A DNA stretch of 38,741 nt from Saccharomonospora azurea NA-128 (GTDB taxonomy: Bacteria > Actinomycetota > Actinomycetes > Mycobacteriales > Pseudonocardiaceae). The translations under genes were made by a program, and so were the position numbers. Positions 16,240 through 25,009 of this stretch are shown here, in pieces; position 1 is the stretch's first letter; each line of letters begins with the position of its first letter. The stretch covers positions 1,114,571-1,153,311 of the forward strand of contig NZ_CM001466.1 of assembly GCF_000231055.2 (NCBI RefSeq), given 5' to 3'. The notes below the pieces were generated by a model. The model made no database searches, was not told where the DNA came from, and worked only from the letters and a program-made list of their open reading frames with translations.

Positions 16240-19200
16240 TCAGGACTGCAGGGGCAGTTGCCCGATGGTCTGATCAGACAGCACTCCCGAATACACTCGG
16301 ACATTCCTGACAGCGCCGTTCCAGGGATCAACGTCCTGACCGATCCAACGTGCGCCCCCGAGGACCAATTCGCCATCGCCATTCCAGCCGACAGCTCCGG
16401 TCCTCATAGCGGAAAAACTCCCGTTGACATAGATCCGAGTCTCTTGTCGAGCGAAGTCGTGAACACCCGTCAAATGGACCCAACGCCCGAATTCAGGCTC
16501 ATGTTCACTAGGCACCCACAAGCCGCTTTCGATATCAGCTCCGAGGGAAACCAGAAAGCACCACTTTTTTACGTTCTCACGGTATTGCAGCATGAACGGG
16601 GAAAACCGGGCACCATCGACGCTGACTGCCGTCCTGTTCTGACCTTCACCGGGGTCGTCGAGACGGACCCATGCTGCCACGGTGTATGAGCGATCGGTAC
16701 GAATCCCTGGCTGAGGCGCCGTCACCTCACCATATCCACCGTCTTCGGTTTCGCCGACAATGACGGCGGTGTGCTGTTCACTTTCCCAGGCAGCAGAACC
16801 AGCAAGCTCCGCAACCGCACCAGTTACCCGGTCCGTTGCGACCGTCCCCGTCCCTTCGTCGAGCGGATAGTGAGCGCGCAGAACCGCATGATTGGCGAGC
16901 AGTTCAGCCTCACTCGGCACGATCACCCGCTGATAGACACGAACGTCGTCTATCACGCCGTCGAAGAGATCGACCTGGTTACCCTTCCACTGCGCGGCGC
17001 CGATCTGCAGATCACCGGTCGCGGTCCACGTACTGGTGTAATCCCGCTCCACGACAAGTCGTCCGTCAACATAGAGCCGCAGCTCTCCAGCTCCATGGTC
17101 GTAGACTCCCAGCAGGTGCGTCCAGACATCCATACTGGCTGGCTCAGGTGAACGGATGCGTGCATGTTCTGCGCCGCCACCGTCGACGTCTTCGCCGAAC
17201 ATCACTAATGCCCACTCTCCGAGAGTGGTGAGCTGAAGCTGGAACCCGCTCGTGCGTTGCCCGTTCTGAGACAATACCGTCTGGTATCCGCCGGCAGCAC
17301 TAGCCTTCGCCCAGGCGGACACCGAGAAGCTTGTCGAGGTGTCGAGAACCGGACCAGCGTAGTACAGCCGCGAGGATGCCCCATCAAGTCTCACGGCGCC
17401 GCCGTCGTAGCCGTCGGCGGTAAGCTGTGGTTCACCTACGGCTATCAGGTCCCGATTGTGTGAACTGTGGTCAGCCAAGTCACCATCGAGCTGCCAATGA
17501 CCTTCGAGTTTTTCGACCAACGGTTCGCCAGCCCGAACGAAAATCCTGTATCGAACGATGTCAGACCTGTTGCCGGCCCGGTCGACGGAGCGCACGAACA
17601 TGGTTTGCGGGCCTCCGAGCGCGGGAGTCCAACGGACGGCAGCGTTCCCACCGAGGCCCTCCGCGTCGACGCGGGCTTGTGGGTCATCGTTTTCTTCCTC
17701 AGTGACCGACCACAGATAGTGGTCGACATCTTCGGTGCCATTGGCATCGAATGTAAACACGCCGGTCTGCCCAACACCACCTGCCGGGATTGCAACGCCG
17801 TCATCGTTGGGATAGTCCGTGGATGACACCACAGGCGCATCGGGCGCGGTGTGGTCCACAGCGAACTCACACTTTCCGACCTCGGACGATGAGCTGTCGC
17901 CGTCGCTGATAGACATCGACCAGTGGTAGGTTCCCTCTTCCGCCAACAGCCCACCTGGCACCGTCACCTCAGCATACGAACCAGACGGTATGTTGGAAGT
18001 GGAAGTTGTCCAAATCTGCGTGCCAGCTCCGGTCTCACCGCGATACAGCACGAACCGCGCTGTGAGGCTCCCGCCATCAGGGTCTGAGACCTTGCCCCGC
18101 AAACGGGGTGTCGGCGTGAACAGAAACGGCCTATCCCCACCTGTGATGCATGGGATTTCTCCGCTCTCCATACCCAGATCGGTGGGTTTACTAGGCTCGG
18201 TGTTGTAAACGACTTCAAGAACCGGATCGAGTGAGAACCGCCGCCAGTCATAGCTGCTCGCGTTGCGCGCTTTCAACCCGAAGACAACCTCAGACCGACG
18301 CGCTTCCGCGGCTTCCCGTACCAACGAATCGACCTTGAACTCCGTACGACCGTCCGAAGGACAATGCACCGCATGGTTGGAACGATTGGTCGTGTCCAGT
18401 TGACGACGCCAAGAGGGCTGGTTGTTCCATGTAGTCCCATAGCCGATCGCTCCGGTATGCCACAGTTCCGTTGGACCACCCTTACAGGAGTACGAATGGA
18501 CAACGCGTACTCGCACTGAGGCACGGTGCACGTACTTGCCCTGCATCGCCCGAACATCGAAATCGAAGAAGGAGCGCGAGAGGTACCCGCCTTGGTAGCC
18601 AGCTTTGAGATCGGCGAGATCACCATCGGTCCTGTTGTAGTTGCGCGCGTCTGGCCACTTGCTCTGCACGACCACATGTCCCTGCTTCTTCCCCGTCCAC
18701 CAGTACTCCGGGTCGATGTAAATGGGAAAAACACGTTCGGCGGCAGTGAGGAAGTCTTGATCGGGGCGCACGACGATGCTCTTGTCTGTCACATCGACAT
18801 CCATCATCGCCTTCGCAGGGCCTGAGTCCCCGTCGCCCTCAGTTTCTGAAGCCCGCGCGCCCCCAGGATTCTTGCCTCGGGAGTCCCACATCCATGAGGC
18901 GTTGCCGCGGAAGACAACAGTTCCGGACTCATCGACCGCTTCGACGTCAGATTCGGAGCTCTCCCGGGGTATCACACCCTTGCCATAGCTAGGGAAAGTG
19001 ATCTGCGCGAGTCGGGGATCCTGTGCTGCCTCCTCGCTCTTGACAATCAGTACTTGAGTGAAGCCGGTCGGCTTGGCTGTCAGCGCGAGGTCAACATCAG
19101 GCAACACTTCGGAATATGTCGCCGTCGCCCCGTCCAGCTGGGGCTCAGGCAACTCCCCTGTCCATCCGATTCCCACCTCACGGCCGTCTTTCACCATGAC

Positions 19201-19590
19201 GGCCAGAGTCGCTGTGCCGTCCGCGCTCGCCCCCGTGAACCGCACGTCTATAAAGGCGTTTTTCGGACCGACGGTCCCATCTGGACGCCGAGCCAAAGTT
19301 AGATCGAGGGGCTCCCAGTTACCATCGCGAGTCACTCGTTCAGGTGTCAGGCTCTGCGTCATGACAAGAGTGCCGTCCGGGTTAGCCCGAACCTCGGCAT
19401 ACTCAGTAGTCTCCGACTCCACCAGCACCGGCTGACCAGTCTCGTCCGCTTGCGCAACGGCAGCAGCAATGTGCGCTGGCTCCTCTAAAGCCAAGTCGCC
19501 CGTGGCTGCAGACGCGACTCCAGGCGCGGCCAGCGACGACAGCACTATGAAGGCAGCACTCAACGCAGTCGTTCTACCTGAAGACGTCAA
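16240..19590 (-). CDS. Secreted LamG-domain protein paired with the Rhs toxin
   Basis: A 1116-residue exported protein. The signal peptide (ALSAAFIVLSSLAAPGVASA) is followed by a mature start at ATGDLALEEP. The N-terminal half (YAEVRANPDGTLVMTQSLTP, NAFIDVRFTG, FPIYIDPEYWW) resembles the N-terminal region common to actinobacterial Rhs-associated wall proteins. Fibronectin-like segments follow (PTPRLRGKVSDPDGGSLTAR; HTAPDAPVVSSTD; FVRSVDRAGNRSDIVRYRIF). Two LamG/concanavalin-like jellyroll domains end the protein (SFSVSAWAKASAAG...DVWTHLLGVYD...LYVDGRLV and SYTVAAWVRLDDPG...RWVHLTGVHD...IYVNGSF). The start is TTG at 19590 with GGGGG 5 nt before it. It ends 56 nt before the Rhs start on the same strand, so the two are probably one operon. 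A role in presenting the Rhs toxin at the cell surface is an inference. Confidence 0.85.
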   Translation of the reverse strand: MTSSGRTTALSAAFIVLSSLAAPGVASAATGDLALEEPAHIAAAVAQADETGQPVLVESETTEYAEVRANPDGTLVMTQSLTPERVTRDGNWEPLDLTLARRPDGTVGPKNAFIDVRFTGASADGTATLAVMVKDGREVGIGWTGELPEPQLDGATATYSEVLPDVDLALTAKPTGFTQVLIVKSEEAAQDPRLAQITFPSYGKGVIPRESSESDVEAVDESGTVVFRGNASWMWDSRGKNPGGARASETEGDGDSGPAKAMMDVDVTDKSIVVRPDQDFLTAAERVFPIYIDPEYWWTGKKQGHVVVQSKWPDARNYNRTDGDLADLKAGYQGGYLSRSFFDFDVRAMQGKYVHRASVRVRVVHSYSCKGGPTELWHTGAIGYGTTWNNQPSWRRQLDTTNRSNHAVHCPSDGRTEFKVDSLVREAAEARRSEVVFGLKARNASSYDWRRFSLDPVLEVVYNTEPSKPTDLGMESGEIPCITGGDRPFLFTPTPRLRGKVSDPDGGSLTARFVLYRGETGAGTQIWTTSTSNIPSGSYAEVTVPGGLLAEEGTYHWSMSISDGDSSSSEVGKCEFAVDHTAPDAPVVSSTDYPNDDGVAIPAGGVGQTGVFTFDANGTEDVDHYLWSVTEEENDDPQARVDAEGLGGNAAVRWTPALGGPQTMFVRSVDRAGNRSDIVRYRIFVRAGEPLVEKLEGHWQLDGDLADHSSHNRDLIAVGEPQLTADGYDGGAVRLDGASSRLYYAGPVLDTSTSFSVSAWAKASAAGGYQTVLSQNGQRTSGFQLQLTTLGEWALVMFGEDVDGGGAEHARIRSPEPASMDVWTHLLGVYDHGAGELRLYVDGRLVVERDYTSTWTATGDLQIGAAQWKGNQVDLFDGVIDDVRVYQRVIVPSEAELLANHAVLRAHYPLDEGTGTVATDRVTGAVAELAGSAAWESEQHTAVIVGETEDGGYGEVTAPQPGIRTDRSYTVAAWVRLDDPGEGQNRTAVSVDGARFSPFMLQYRENVKKWCFLVSLGADIESGLWVPSEHEPEFGRWVHLTGVHDFARQETRIYVNGSFSAMRTGAVGWNGDGELVLGGARWIGQDVDPWNGAVRNVRVYSGVLSDQTIGQLPLQS

Positions 19591-20026
19591 TCAGACCCCC
19601 GGACAGCTTGGCCGAACCCACCACGGTTCGGGCGCCGCGGAGCACGCTAACAGTCGGTCACTGGCGCGAAACAGAGCGAATCTGAAGTAGGGCTCGTACA
19701 TTGATCACGTTGTGTCCGGTTCGTGACCGGACACGAAGTAACGTCCACCTTCGTCCAGGTGGAAGCGTCGGATTCGTGTAGTTGTGTTCCTCGGGCGGCC
19801 GGGCCCCCTCCGCCACCGTCGACGCCAACGAGCTCGGTGCGGAGAGCCCCGTTGTGATCGCTCCGGCAATCCCGTCACCGAACGCACCCTGTCTTACGGA
19901 TCCCTTCCGTTGGGCGGAGTACTCGGAACGCGGAACGCCGCTCCTCACTCAGAGATCCAACCCCACGCCGTCACCGTGCCTCATCGGCTACGCTACGTCG
20001 CAATCCTGAGCTCCCCGGAGGGTGCT
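19591..20026. other. Divergent intergenic region between LamG and kinase genes
   Basis: 436 bp with no convincing gene. It must hold the promoter of the LamG-Rhs operon (leftward) and of the kinase (rightward). The main visible structure is a strong inverted repeat at 19712-19734, annotated separately. The kinase frame stays open back to 19784 but shows no protein character there. I see no clear -35/-10 pair. Confidence 0.5.
19712..19734. promoter_or_regulatory. Perfect 9-bp inverted repeat, candidate operator
   Basis: GTGTCCGGT, spacer TCGTG, ACCGGACAC. It lies 122 bp upstream of the LamG start and 293 bp upstream of the kinase start, with no T run after it, so an operator is more likely than a terminator. 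The binding protein is unknown. Confidence 0.45.
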
Positions 20027-21745
20027 GTGCGGCCACTGTCCGATGACGATCCTGCCCGCGTGGGCGGTTACACGCTGCTGGGACGGCTGGGTTCGGGTGC
20101 AATGGGCACCGTCTACCTGGGCCGGTCGCGTGGTGGTCGGCGGGTGGCCGTGAAGCTCGTGTCCGCGGGGTTGGCCGAGGAGCCCTCGTTCCGCGACCGG
20201 TTTCGCCACGAGGTGGCGAACATGCGCAGGGTCGGCGGTTTCTGGACCGCCGGTGTCGTCGACGCCGATCCCGACGCGGACCGCCCGTGGGTGGCCACCG
20301 AGTACATCGAAGGCCCCACGCTCGCGGAGTACGTGCAGGAGAAGGGCCCACTGCCCGAGGACGAGGTGCTCGCGTTGGGCGCCGCGCTCGCCGAAGCACT
20401 CGTCTCCGTGCACGAGGCGGGCGTGGTCCACCGCGACCTCAAGCCCGGCAACATCCTCATCTCCGGCGACGGGCCGAGGGTCATCGACTTCGGCATCTCC
20501 CGTGTACTCGACCAGACCACCCTCACCGCCACCGGAGTCGCGATCGGCACGCCGGGCTTCATGTCACCGGAGCAGGTCGAAGCGGGCGAGGTCGGCCCCG
20601 CGAGCGACGTCTTCGCCCTCGCCGGAGTCCTCGTCTACGCCGCCACCGGCAACGGCCCCTTCCCCGCAGGGTCACTTTCCTCCGTCCTCTACGCCGTCGC
20701 TCACGGCCGGCCCCGGCTCGACGACGTTCCACCCCACCTGCGTGCGGTGCTCGAACCCTGCTTCGCCAAAGAGCCCACCGGACGTCCGAACGCGACACAG
20801 CTCCTCGAATCACTGACCCCCGACCACAACCCCACCTCGACCACCGCCGCCACGACCACCACGCTGCCTGCTCCCGCAGCGACTCGAGTCGTCGAGACCC
20901 GGCCCGCATCGCGACCGGCACCGGTGACACCTCAGCCACTCCTGCCCGCGGCGGGTCCGATGACCGTCGCGAACCCCGATCGCCGCCACAGGAAGCTGCC
21001 CACCGGATTCGCGCTCGGGGCGACGTGCGCAGGTCTCGCCTGCTACGGCGTCACGGCCGGCTTGCTCAACCAGACCATCGGAGCCCCTGTGCCCCCGATT
21101 CTTCTGGCGATCAGCGAGTTCGTGCCGCTGGTGGTGACGGCGCTGGTCGTGTTGCTCCGGCCGTTCCGCACCGAGCGGACCCGGTTCTGGGGCGCCTTCA
21201 CGCTCGGTTTCCTCATGCCCGCCGTGATCACCGCAGGCTGGGTGCCGTACGACAACCTGCTCGACCACGTCGACACCATGCTCGTCTTCTGCGGGCACGC
21301 GCTGGCGCCGGTCGCCCTGCTCGCCGTCGCCGACGTCGCCCTCGCACGGCACACCACCGGGGACCCGCTGGGCGGCACGGCGCAGTTCGCCCTACCGCTG
21401 GCGACCTGGCTGGTCTACTTCTATGTCCAGGCGGGGGTCGGTTTCTTCGGGATCGACGCACTGAGCCTGCTCGCCTGTGCGTTCGGAGCTGTGCTGATGT
21501 TCGTGCTGCTGGCCTCCGCCTCCGGCCGGCGCTTGCTCGACCGGTTCGGCCTCGTGATCGCGATCGCCCCCGCCCTGCTTCCCGTCACGCTCCGCCTGCT
21601 GGGAGGCGGCGACGACGGACCGCCGAGCTACGTGATGGCTCTCCCACTGATCACCTTCACGATCCCGTTCGTCGTGGTGCGCCACGTCGTCACACGCCAC
21701 GGCGCTCGCCGCCGGAGCGGGACCACGCAGCGCATTCTGCGGTGA
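20027..21745 (+). CDS. Ser/Thr protein kinase with polytopic membrane C-terminus
   Basis: A Hanks-type kinase of 572 residues from the GTG at 20027, which has GGAGG 5 nt upstream. Kinase domain (about 12-275): glycine loop LGSGAMGTVYLG, Lys43 in VAVKLV, catalytic VVHRDLKPGN, VIDFGIS, and GTPGFMSPEQ in the activation segment. A Pro/Thr-rich linker (about 275-320) follows. The remaining 240 residues form about eight hydrophobic segments (GFALGATCAGLACYGVTAGL ... YVMALPLITFTIPFVVVRHV). Most PknB-type kinases have one membrane helix and an outer sensor domain, so a multi-helix C-terminus is less common and could sense membrane state or a lipid. The substrate and signal are unknown. It is divergent from the LamG-Rhs operon, which may be coincidence. 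Confidence 0.92.
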   Translation: MRPLSDDDPARVGGYTLLGRLGSGAMGTVYLGRSRGGRRVAVKLVSAGLAEEPSFRDRFRHEVANMRRVGGFWTAGVVDADPDADRPWVATEYIEGPTLAEYVQEKGPLPEDEVLALGAALAEALVSVHEAGVVHRDLKPGNILISGDGPRVIDFGISRVLDQTTLTATGVAIGTPGFMSPEQVEAGEVGPASDVFALAGVLVYAATGNGPFPAGSLSSVLYAVAHGRPRLDDVPPHLRAVLEPCFAKEPTGRPNATQLLESLTPDHNPTSTTAATTTTLPAPAATRVVETRPASRPAPVTPQPLLPAAGPMTVANPDRRHRKLPTGFALGATCAGLACYGVTAGLLNQTIGAPVPPILLAISEFVPLVVTALVVLLRPFRTERTRFWGAFTLGFLMPAVITAGWVPYDNLLDHVDTMLVFCGHALAPVALLAVADVALARHTTGDPLGGTAQFALPLATWLVYFYVQAGVGFFGIDALSLLACAFGAVLMFVLLASASGRRLLDRFGLVIAIAPALLPVTLRLLGGGDDGPPSYVMALPLITFTIPFVVVRHVVTRHGARRRSGTTQRILR

Positions 21746-21766
21746 GCAGGTGCGGCGCTTCACGGT

Positions 21767-21806
21767 CACCTGTGCCGCTCACCACCGCCGGTGAGCGGCA
21801 CAGGTG
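21767..21806. terminator. Bidirectional terminator between kinase and hisS
   Basis: A perfect 17-bp stem (CACCTGTGCCGCTCACC and GGTGAGCGGCACAGGTG) with a 6-nt loop, placed between two converging stop codons (21745 and 21812). Confidence 0.85.
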
Positions 21807-21811
21807 GAAGC

Positions 21812-23110
21812 TCAGCGGCCGAGTTGCTCGCGCACCGTCGTCGCGACGTCGGCCACGGGCACGCGGTTCTGGTCGCCGCTGGCCATGTCGCGCACGGTGA
21901 CGACGCCCTCGGCCTGCTCCTGCGGACCGTGGATGAGCACGATGCGCGCTCGCTGGTCGTTGGCCCACTTGAGCTGCTTGCCCAGCTTGCCCGACGTGCC
22001 GAGGAAGACGCCCGTGCGCAGGCCCTGACCACGCAGTTCGGCGGCCAGGCGCATCACGGTGTCCTCCGCGCCCAGGACCGTCAGGGCGACGTCCAGTCCC
22101 CCCGCCGCCTCGGCGTCCGCCGCCTGGATGGCGAGGATGCGTTCGAGGCCGATCGACCCGCCGCACGCGGGCAGGTCCGGCCCTCCGAGCTTGGCGACCA
22201 GTCCGTCGTAGCGGCCGCCCGAGGCGATCGAACCCGGGTAGCCGGTGGCCACGACCTCGAAGATCGGCCCGGTGTAGTAGTCGAGACCCCGCACCATGCG
22301 CGGCGTGAAGACCACCCGGCCTTCCGGCAGCCCGGCCGTCAGCTCCAGCAGCCGGTCGATTTCGGCGAGCCCCTCGCGCCCGCGCTCAGTGGTGTCGAGC
22401 TGTTTGCGCACGCGGTCGGTGTCGGTGGCCGTCACATCGCCCACGAGCTCCTCGGCGACGCGGGCTTCAAGACCCCGGTCGACGAGCTCGGCCACCACCG
22501 CGTCGGCGGGCAGCTTGTCGAGCTTGTCGAGCGTGCCGAGCACGGCCGTGCCGCGCTCCTCGCCGATGCCGTACGCCTCCAGGAGCCCGTGCAGGGCCTT
22601 GCGGCTGTTCACCAGCACCCGGAAGTCGGTGACGCCCAGCGCCTCCAGCCCGTCGTGGATAGCCCACAGGATCTCGGCGTCCGCGAGCGGCGAGGACGAG
22701 CCCACCGTGTCGATGTCGCACTGGGTGAACTCACGGAACCGGCCCTTCGCGGGACGGTCGGCCCGCCAGACGGGGCCGATCGCGTAGCGCTTGTAGGGCG
22801 AGGGCAGCTGGCTTCCGTAGGTGCCGACGACCCGCGCGAGCGGCACGGTGTGGTCGTAGCGCAGCGCGAGGTCGGCCTCACCCGTCGCCTCGTGCACACC
22901 GCGCTTGAGGATCTTGAAGATCAGCGCGCTGGCCTCGTCGCCGAGCTTGCCGGTGAAGACCTCGAGCCGCTCGAACGCCGGGGTCTCCAGCGGGTCGAAC
23001 CCGTAATGCTCGAACACACCCGACACGGTGTCGAACGCGGCCTTGCGGCGACGAACGTCGTCCGCGAGGAAGTCCCGGGTGCCTGAGGGTGGCTCGGCGG
23101 CCTTCGCCAT
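21812..23110 (-). CDS. hisS: Histidyl-tRNA synthetase
   Basis: A class II aminoacyl-tRNA synthetase charging tRNA-His, cytoplasmic, 432 residues. Visible motifs: start PPSGTRDFLADDVRRRKAAF; LALRYDHTVPLARVVGTYG; motif 2 GPVWRADRPAKGRFREFTQC; histidine-binding loop MVRGLDYYTGPIFEVVA; motif 3 PACGGSIGLERIL. The C-terminal anticodon-binding domain has LGAEDTVMRLAAELRGQGL and TSGKLGKQLKWANDQRARI. I chose the ATG at 23110 because its N-terminus matches the family and GGAGG lies upstream. The frame continues to another start at 23149, adding 13 residues. The SGTRDFL start differs from the APKG(T/V) start I associate with the standard actinobacterial enzyme, so this might be a second, alternative copy. 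The window cannot decide that. Confidence 0.95.
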   Translation of the reverse strand: MAKAAEPPSGTRDFLADDVRRRKAAFDTVSGVFEHYGFDPLETPAFERLEVFTGKLGDEASALIFKILKRGVHEATGEADLALRYDHTVPLARVVGTYGSQLPSPYKRYAIGPVWRADRPAKGRFREFTQCDIDTVGSSSPLADAEILWAIHDGLEALGVTDFRVLVNSRKALHGLLEAYGIGEERGTAVLGTLDKLDKLPADAVVAELVDRGLEARVAEELVGDVTATDTDRVRKQLDTTERGREGLAEIDRLLELTAGLPEGRVVFTPRMVRGLDYYTGPIFEVVATGYPGSIASGGRYDGLVAKLGGPDLPACGGSIGLERILAIQAADAEAAGGLDVALTVLGAEDTVMRLAAELRGQGLRTGVFLGTSGKLGKQLKWANDQRARIVLIHGPQEQAEGVVTVRDMASGDQNRVPVADVATTVREQLGR

Positions 23111-23201
23111 GGTTGTCGTGTCCTCCGCTGTCGTTGACTCGGGCCCCATTGTCCCGCGTCGGCCTTCACCCGGCGCGTCACCCCTCGACCCGACGACGAG
23201 A

Positions 23202-23237
23202 GACGGCCGACGTATAGGTCGTTATACGTCGGCCGTC
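23202..23237 (-). terminator. Terminator of the sugar ABC operon
   Basis: A perfect 15-bp stem (GACGGCCGACGTATA and TATACGTCGGCCGTC) with a 6-nt loop, ending 10 bp from the stop codon of the last permease gene. Confidence 0.8.
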
Positions 23238-23246
23238 CCGCCGCGG

Positions 23247-24095
23247 TCAGCGACCGAAACCCGCCGTCAGCCCGCTCACGAGCTGCCGCCGGCCGAGGAT
23301 GTACAGCGCGAGCACCGGCAGCGTCGACAGCACCACCGCCGCCAGCACCGCGGGGATGTTCACCGTGAACTGCCCCTGGAAGCTCCACAACGCCAACGGC
23401 AGCACCCGCTGGTCGGCGCTCTGCGTGAGGATCAGCGGGAACAGGAAGCCGTTCCACACCTGCAGCGCGTCGTACACGGCCACGGTCACCACCGCGGGCC
23501 GCGTCAGCGGCAGCACCAGGTTCCACACCACCCGCCAGTGCCCCGCGCCGTCCATGCGCATCGACTCGAAGAGCTCGTTCGGCACGTCGCGCAGGAAGTT
23601 CGCGAGGATCACCACGCTGAGCGGGATCGCGAACGCGGCCGACGGCAGGATGATCGCCAGCAGCGTGTCGTAGAGGCGGGCCTGCGTGATGAGGTAGTAG
23701 ACCGGGATGATCGTGGCCTGCAACGGGATGGCGAGCCCGAGCAGGAACGACCGGTAGGTCAGCCGGGCGAGCCTGCCGTTCGCCCGCACCACGTAGTACG
23801 CCGCCAGCAGCGACACGCTCACGGTGATCGCCACCGTCACGACCGTCACGAGCACGCTGTTGCCCAGGTACCGGAGGAAGTCGTTCTCCAGCACCAGCCG
23901 GTAGCTGTCGAGGGTCGGGTTCTCGGGCGGCACCAGCGGGTTCGCCGAGAAGAAGCCCTCCTGGTCGCGCAGGCTGGTGATCACCACGTAGTAGACGGGC
24001 ACCAGCACGACGGCCAGCCACGCGAAGCCCGCGAGTCCGCCGAGGACGTTGGGCCTGCGACGGACCGCCGACCGTCGTCCCACACCGAGCACCAT
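23247..24095 (-). CDS. Carbohydrate ABC transporter permease (MalG/CebG type)
   Basis: Inner-membrane permease of a CUT1 sugar importer, 282 residues. The first helix is VLGGLAGFAWLAVVLVPVYY, followed by a periplasmic loop SLRDQEGFFSANPLVPPENP and further helices. The EAA loop that contacts the ATPase is ESMRMDGAGHWRVVWNLVLP. Its ATG overlaps the upstream permease's stop by one base (TGATG), so the two are translationally coupled. The short C-terminus (LYILGRRQLVSGLTAGFGR) is the classic MalG-type ending. The locus has no ATPase gene. In Actinobacteria such importers share the genome-encoded MsiK, which is my inference here. Confidence 0.93.
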   Translation of the reverse strand: MVLGVGRRSAVRRRPNVLGGLAGFAWLAVVLVPVYYVVITSLRDQEGFFSANPLVPPENPTLDSYRLVLENDFLRYLGNSVLVTVVTVAITVSVSLLAAYYVVRANGRLARLTYRSFLLGLAIPLQATIIPVYYLITQARLYDTLLAIILPSAAFAIPLSVVILANFLRDVPNELFESMRMDGAGHWRVVWNLVLPLTRPAVVTVAVYDALQVWNGFLFPLILTQSADQRVLPLALWSFQGQFTVNIPAVLAAVVLSTLPVLALYILGRRQLVSGLTAGFGR

Positions 24096-25009
24096 CACGC
24101 CCCCTCCAACTGGCTGCCGCGGCGGAAGTTCGCCCAGCGGGACAACCCGAGCGCCAGGGCGAGCCCGGTGAACACCAGCAGCACGGCGAGCGCGCTGGCC
24201 TTGCCCATCTCGTCGCTGGAGAACCCGGTGAGATACATGTGCAGGGGCAGCATCCGCGTCGCCTCGCCGGGACCGCCACCGGTCAGCACGAACACGAGGT
24301 CGAAGTACGTCAGCGAGCCCACCATCATCAACGTCGACGACGTGATGATGGTGTAGCGGAGTTGGGGCAGCGTGATGTGGAAGAACTGCCGCACCGGGCC
24401 CGCGCCGTCGAGCTGCGCCGCCTCGTACAGCGACGCCGGGATCTGCCGCACGCCCGCCTGGTAGAGCAGCGTGTGGAACGGCACGAACTGCCACGCGATC
24501 ACGAACACGACGACGTAGAGCGCGAGGTCGGCGTCGCCGAGCCAGTCCTGCGCGAGCGACTGGGCGTTGAACGCGAGGCTCATGCCGAAGTTGGGGTCGA
24601 GCAGGGCCTTGAACGCGATGGCGATGGCCGCCGACGACAGCAGCATCGGCAGGAAGTACAGCACCCCCAGCAGCGCCCGGTAGCGGCCGCGCCCGGCCAC
24701 GAGAACGCCGAGCAGCAACGAGATCGGTGTCTGCACCAGCCAGCTGAACACCATGATCTGCAGCGACAGCCACACGGCGTTCCAGGTGGACGGATCGGTG
24801 AGTACGTCCGACCAGTTGTCGAAACCGGCCCACGTCATGGCGGAGATGCCGTCCCAGTACACGAGGCTGAGCGCCACCACGCCCACCAGCGGCACCAGCG
24901 CGAATACCCCGAAGAACGCGAGCGCGGGCGCCGCCATCAGCGGCGACGGCCCGGCGCGGCGCGTGGCCGCGCCGGGGACGGAGTCGCGGGAAGCGGACAC
25001 GGTCGTCAC
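24095..25009 (-). CDS. Carbohydrate ABC transporter permease (MalF/CebF type)
   Basis: A 304-residue partner permease starting at a GTG (25009) that overlaps the stop of the binding-protein gene by 4 nt (GTGA). The first helix is ALAFFGVFALVPLVGVVALS, then a substrate-side loop (WDGISAMTWAGFDNWSDVLT) and the EAA motif YEAAQLDGAGPVRQFFHITL. The heterodimer with the downstream MalG-type subunit forms the channel. The specific sugar is not encoded in the sequence in a way I can read. Association with a GH3 beta-glycosidase suggests beta-linked oligosaccharides such as cellobiose or xylobiose. Confidence 0.93.
   Translation of the reverse strand: MTTVSASRDSVPGAATRRAGPSPLMAAPALAFFGVFALVPLVGVVALSLVYWDGISAMTWAGFDNWSDVLTDPSTWNAVWLSLQIMVFSWLVQTPISLLLGVLVAGRGRYRALLGVLYFLPMLLSSAAIAIAFKALLDPNFGMSLAFNAQSLAQDWLGDADLALYVVVFVIAWQFVPFHTLLYQAGVRQIPASLYEAAQLDGAGPVRQFFHITLPQLRYTIITSSTLMMVGSLTYFDLVFVLTGGGPGEATRMLPLHMYLTGFSSDEMGKASALAVLLVFTGLALALGLSRWANFRRGSQLEGA

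Noticed and set aside
19712-19734. Inverted repeat as an intrinsic terminator
   Set aside because: It lies between two divergent gene starts, with no gene ending at it and no T run.
22000-24280. Long minus- and plus-strand frames overlapping hisS and the permeases
   Set aside because: These are shadow frames of high-GC genes with Arg/Pro-rich translations. The true frames carry catalytic motifs.
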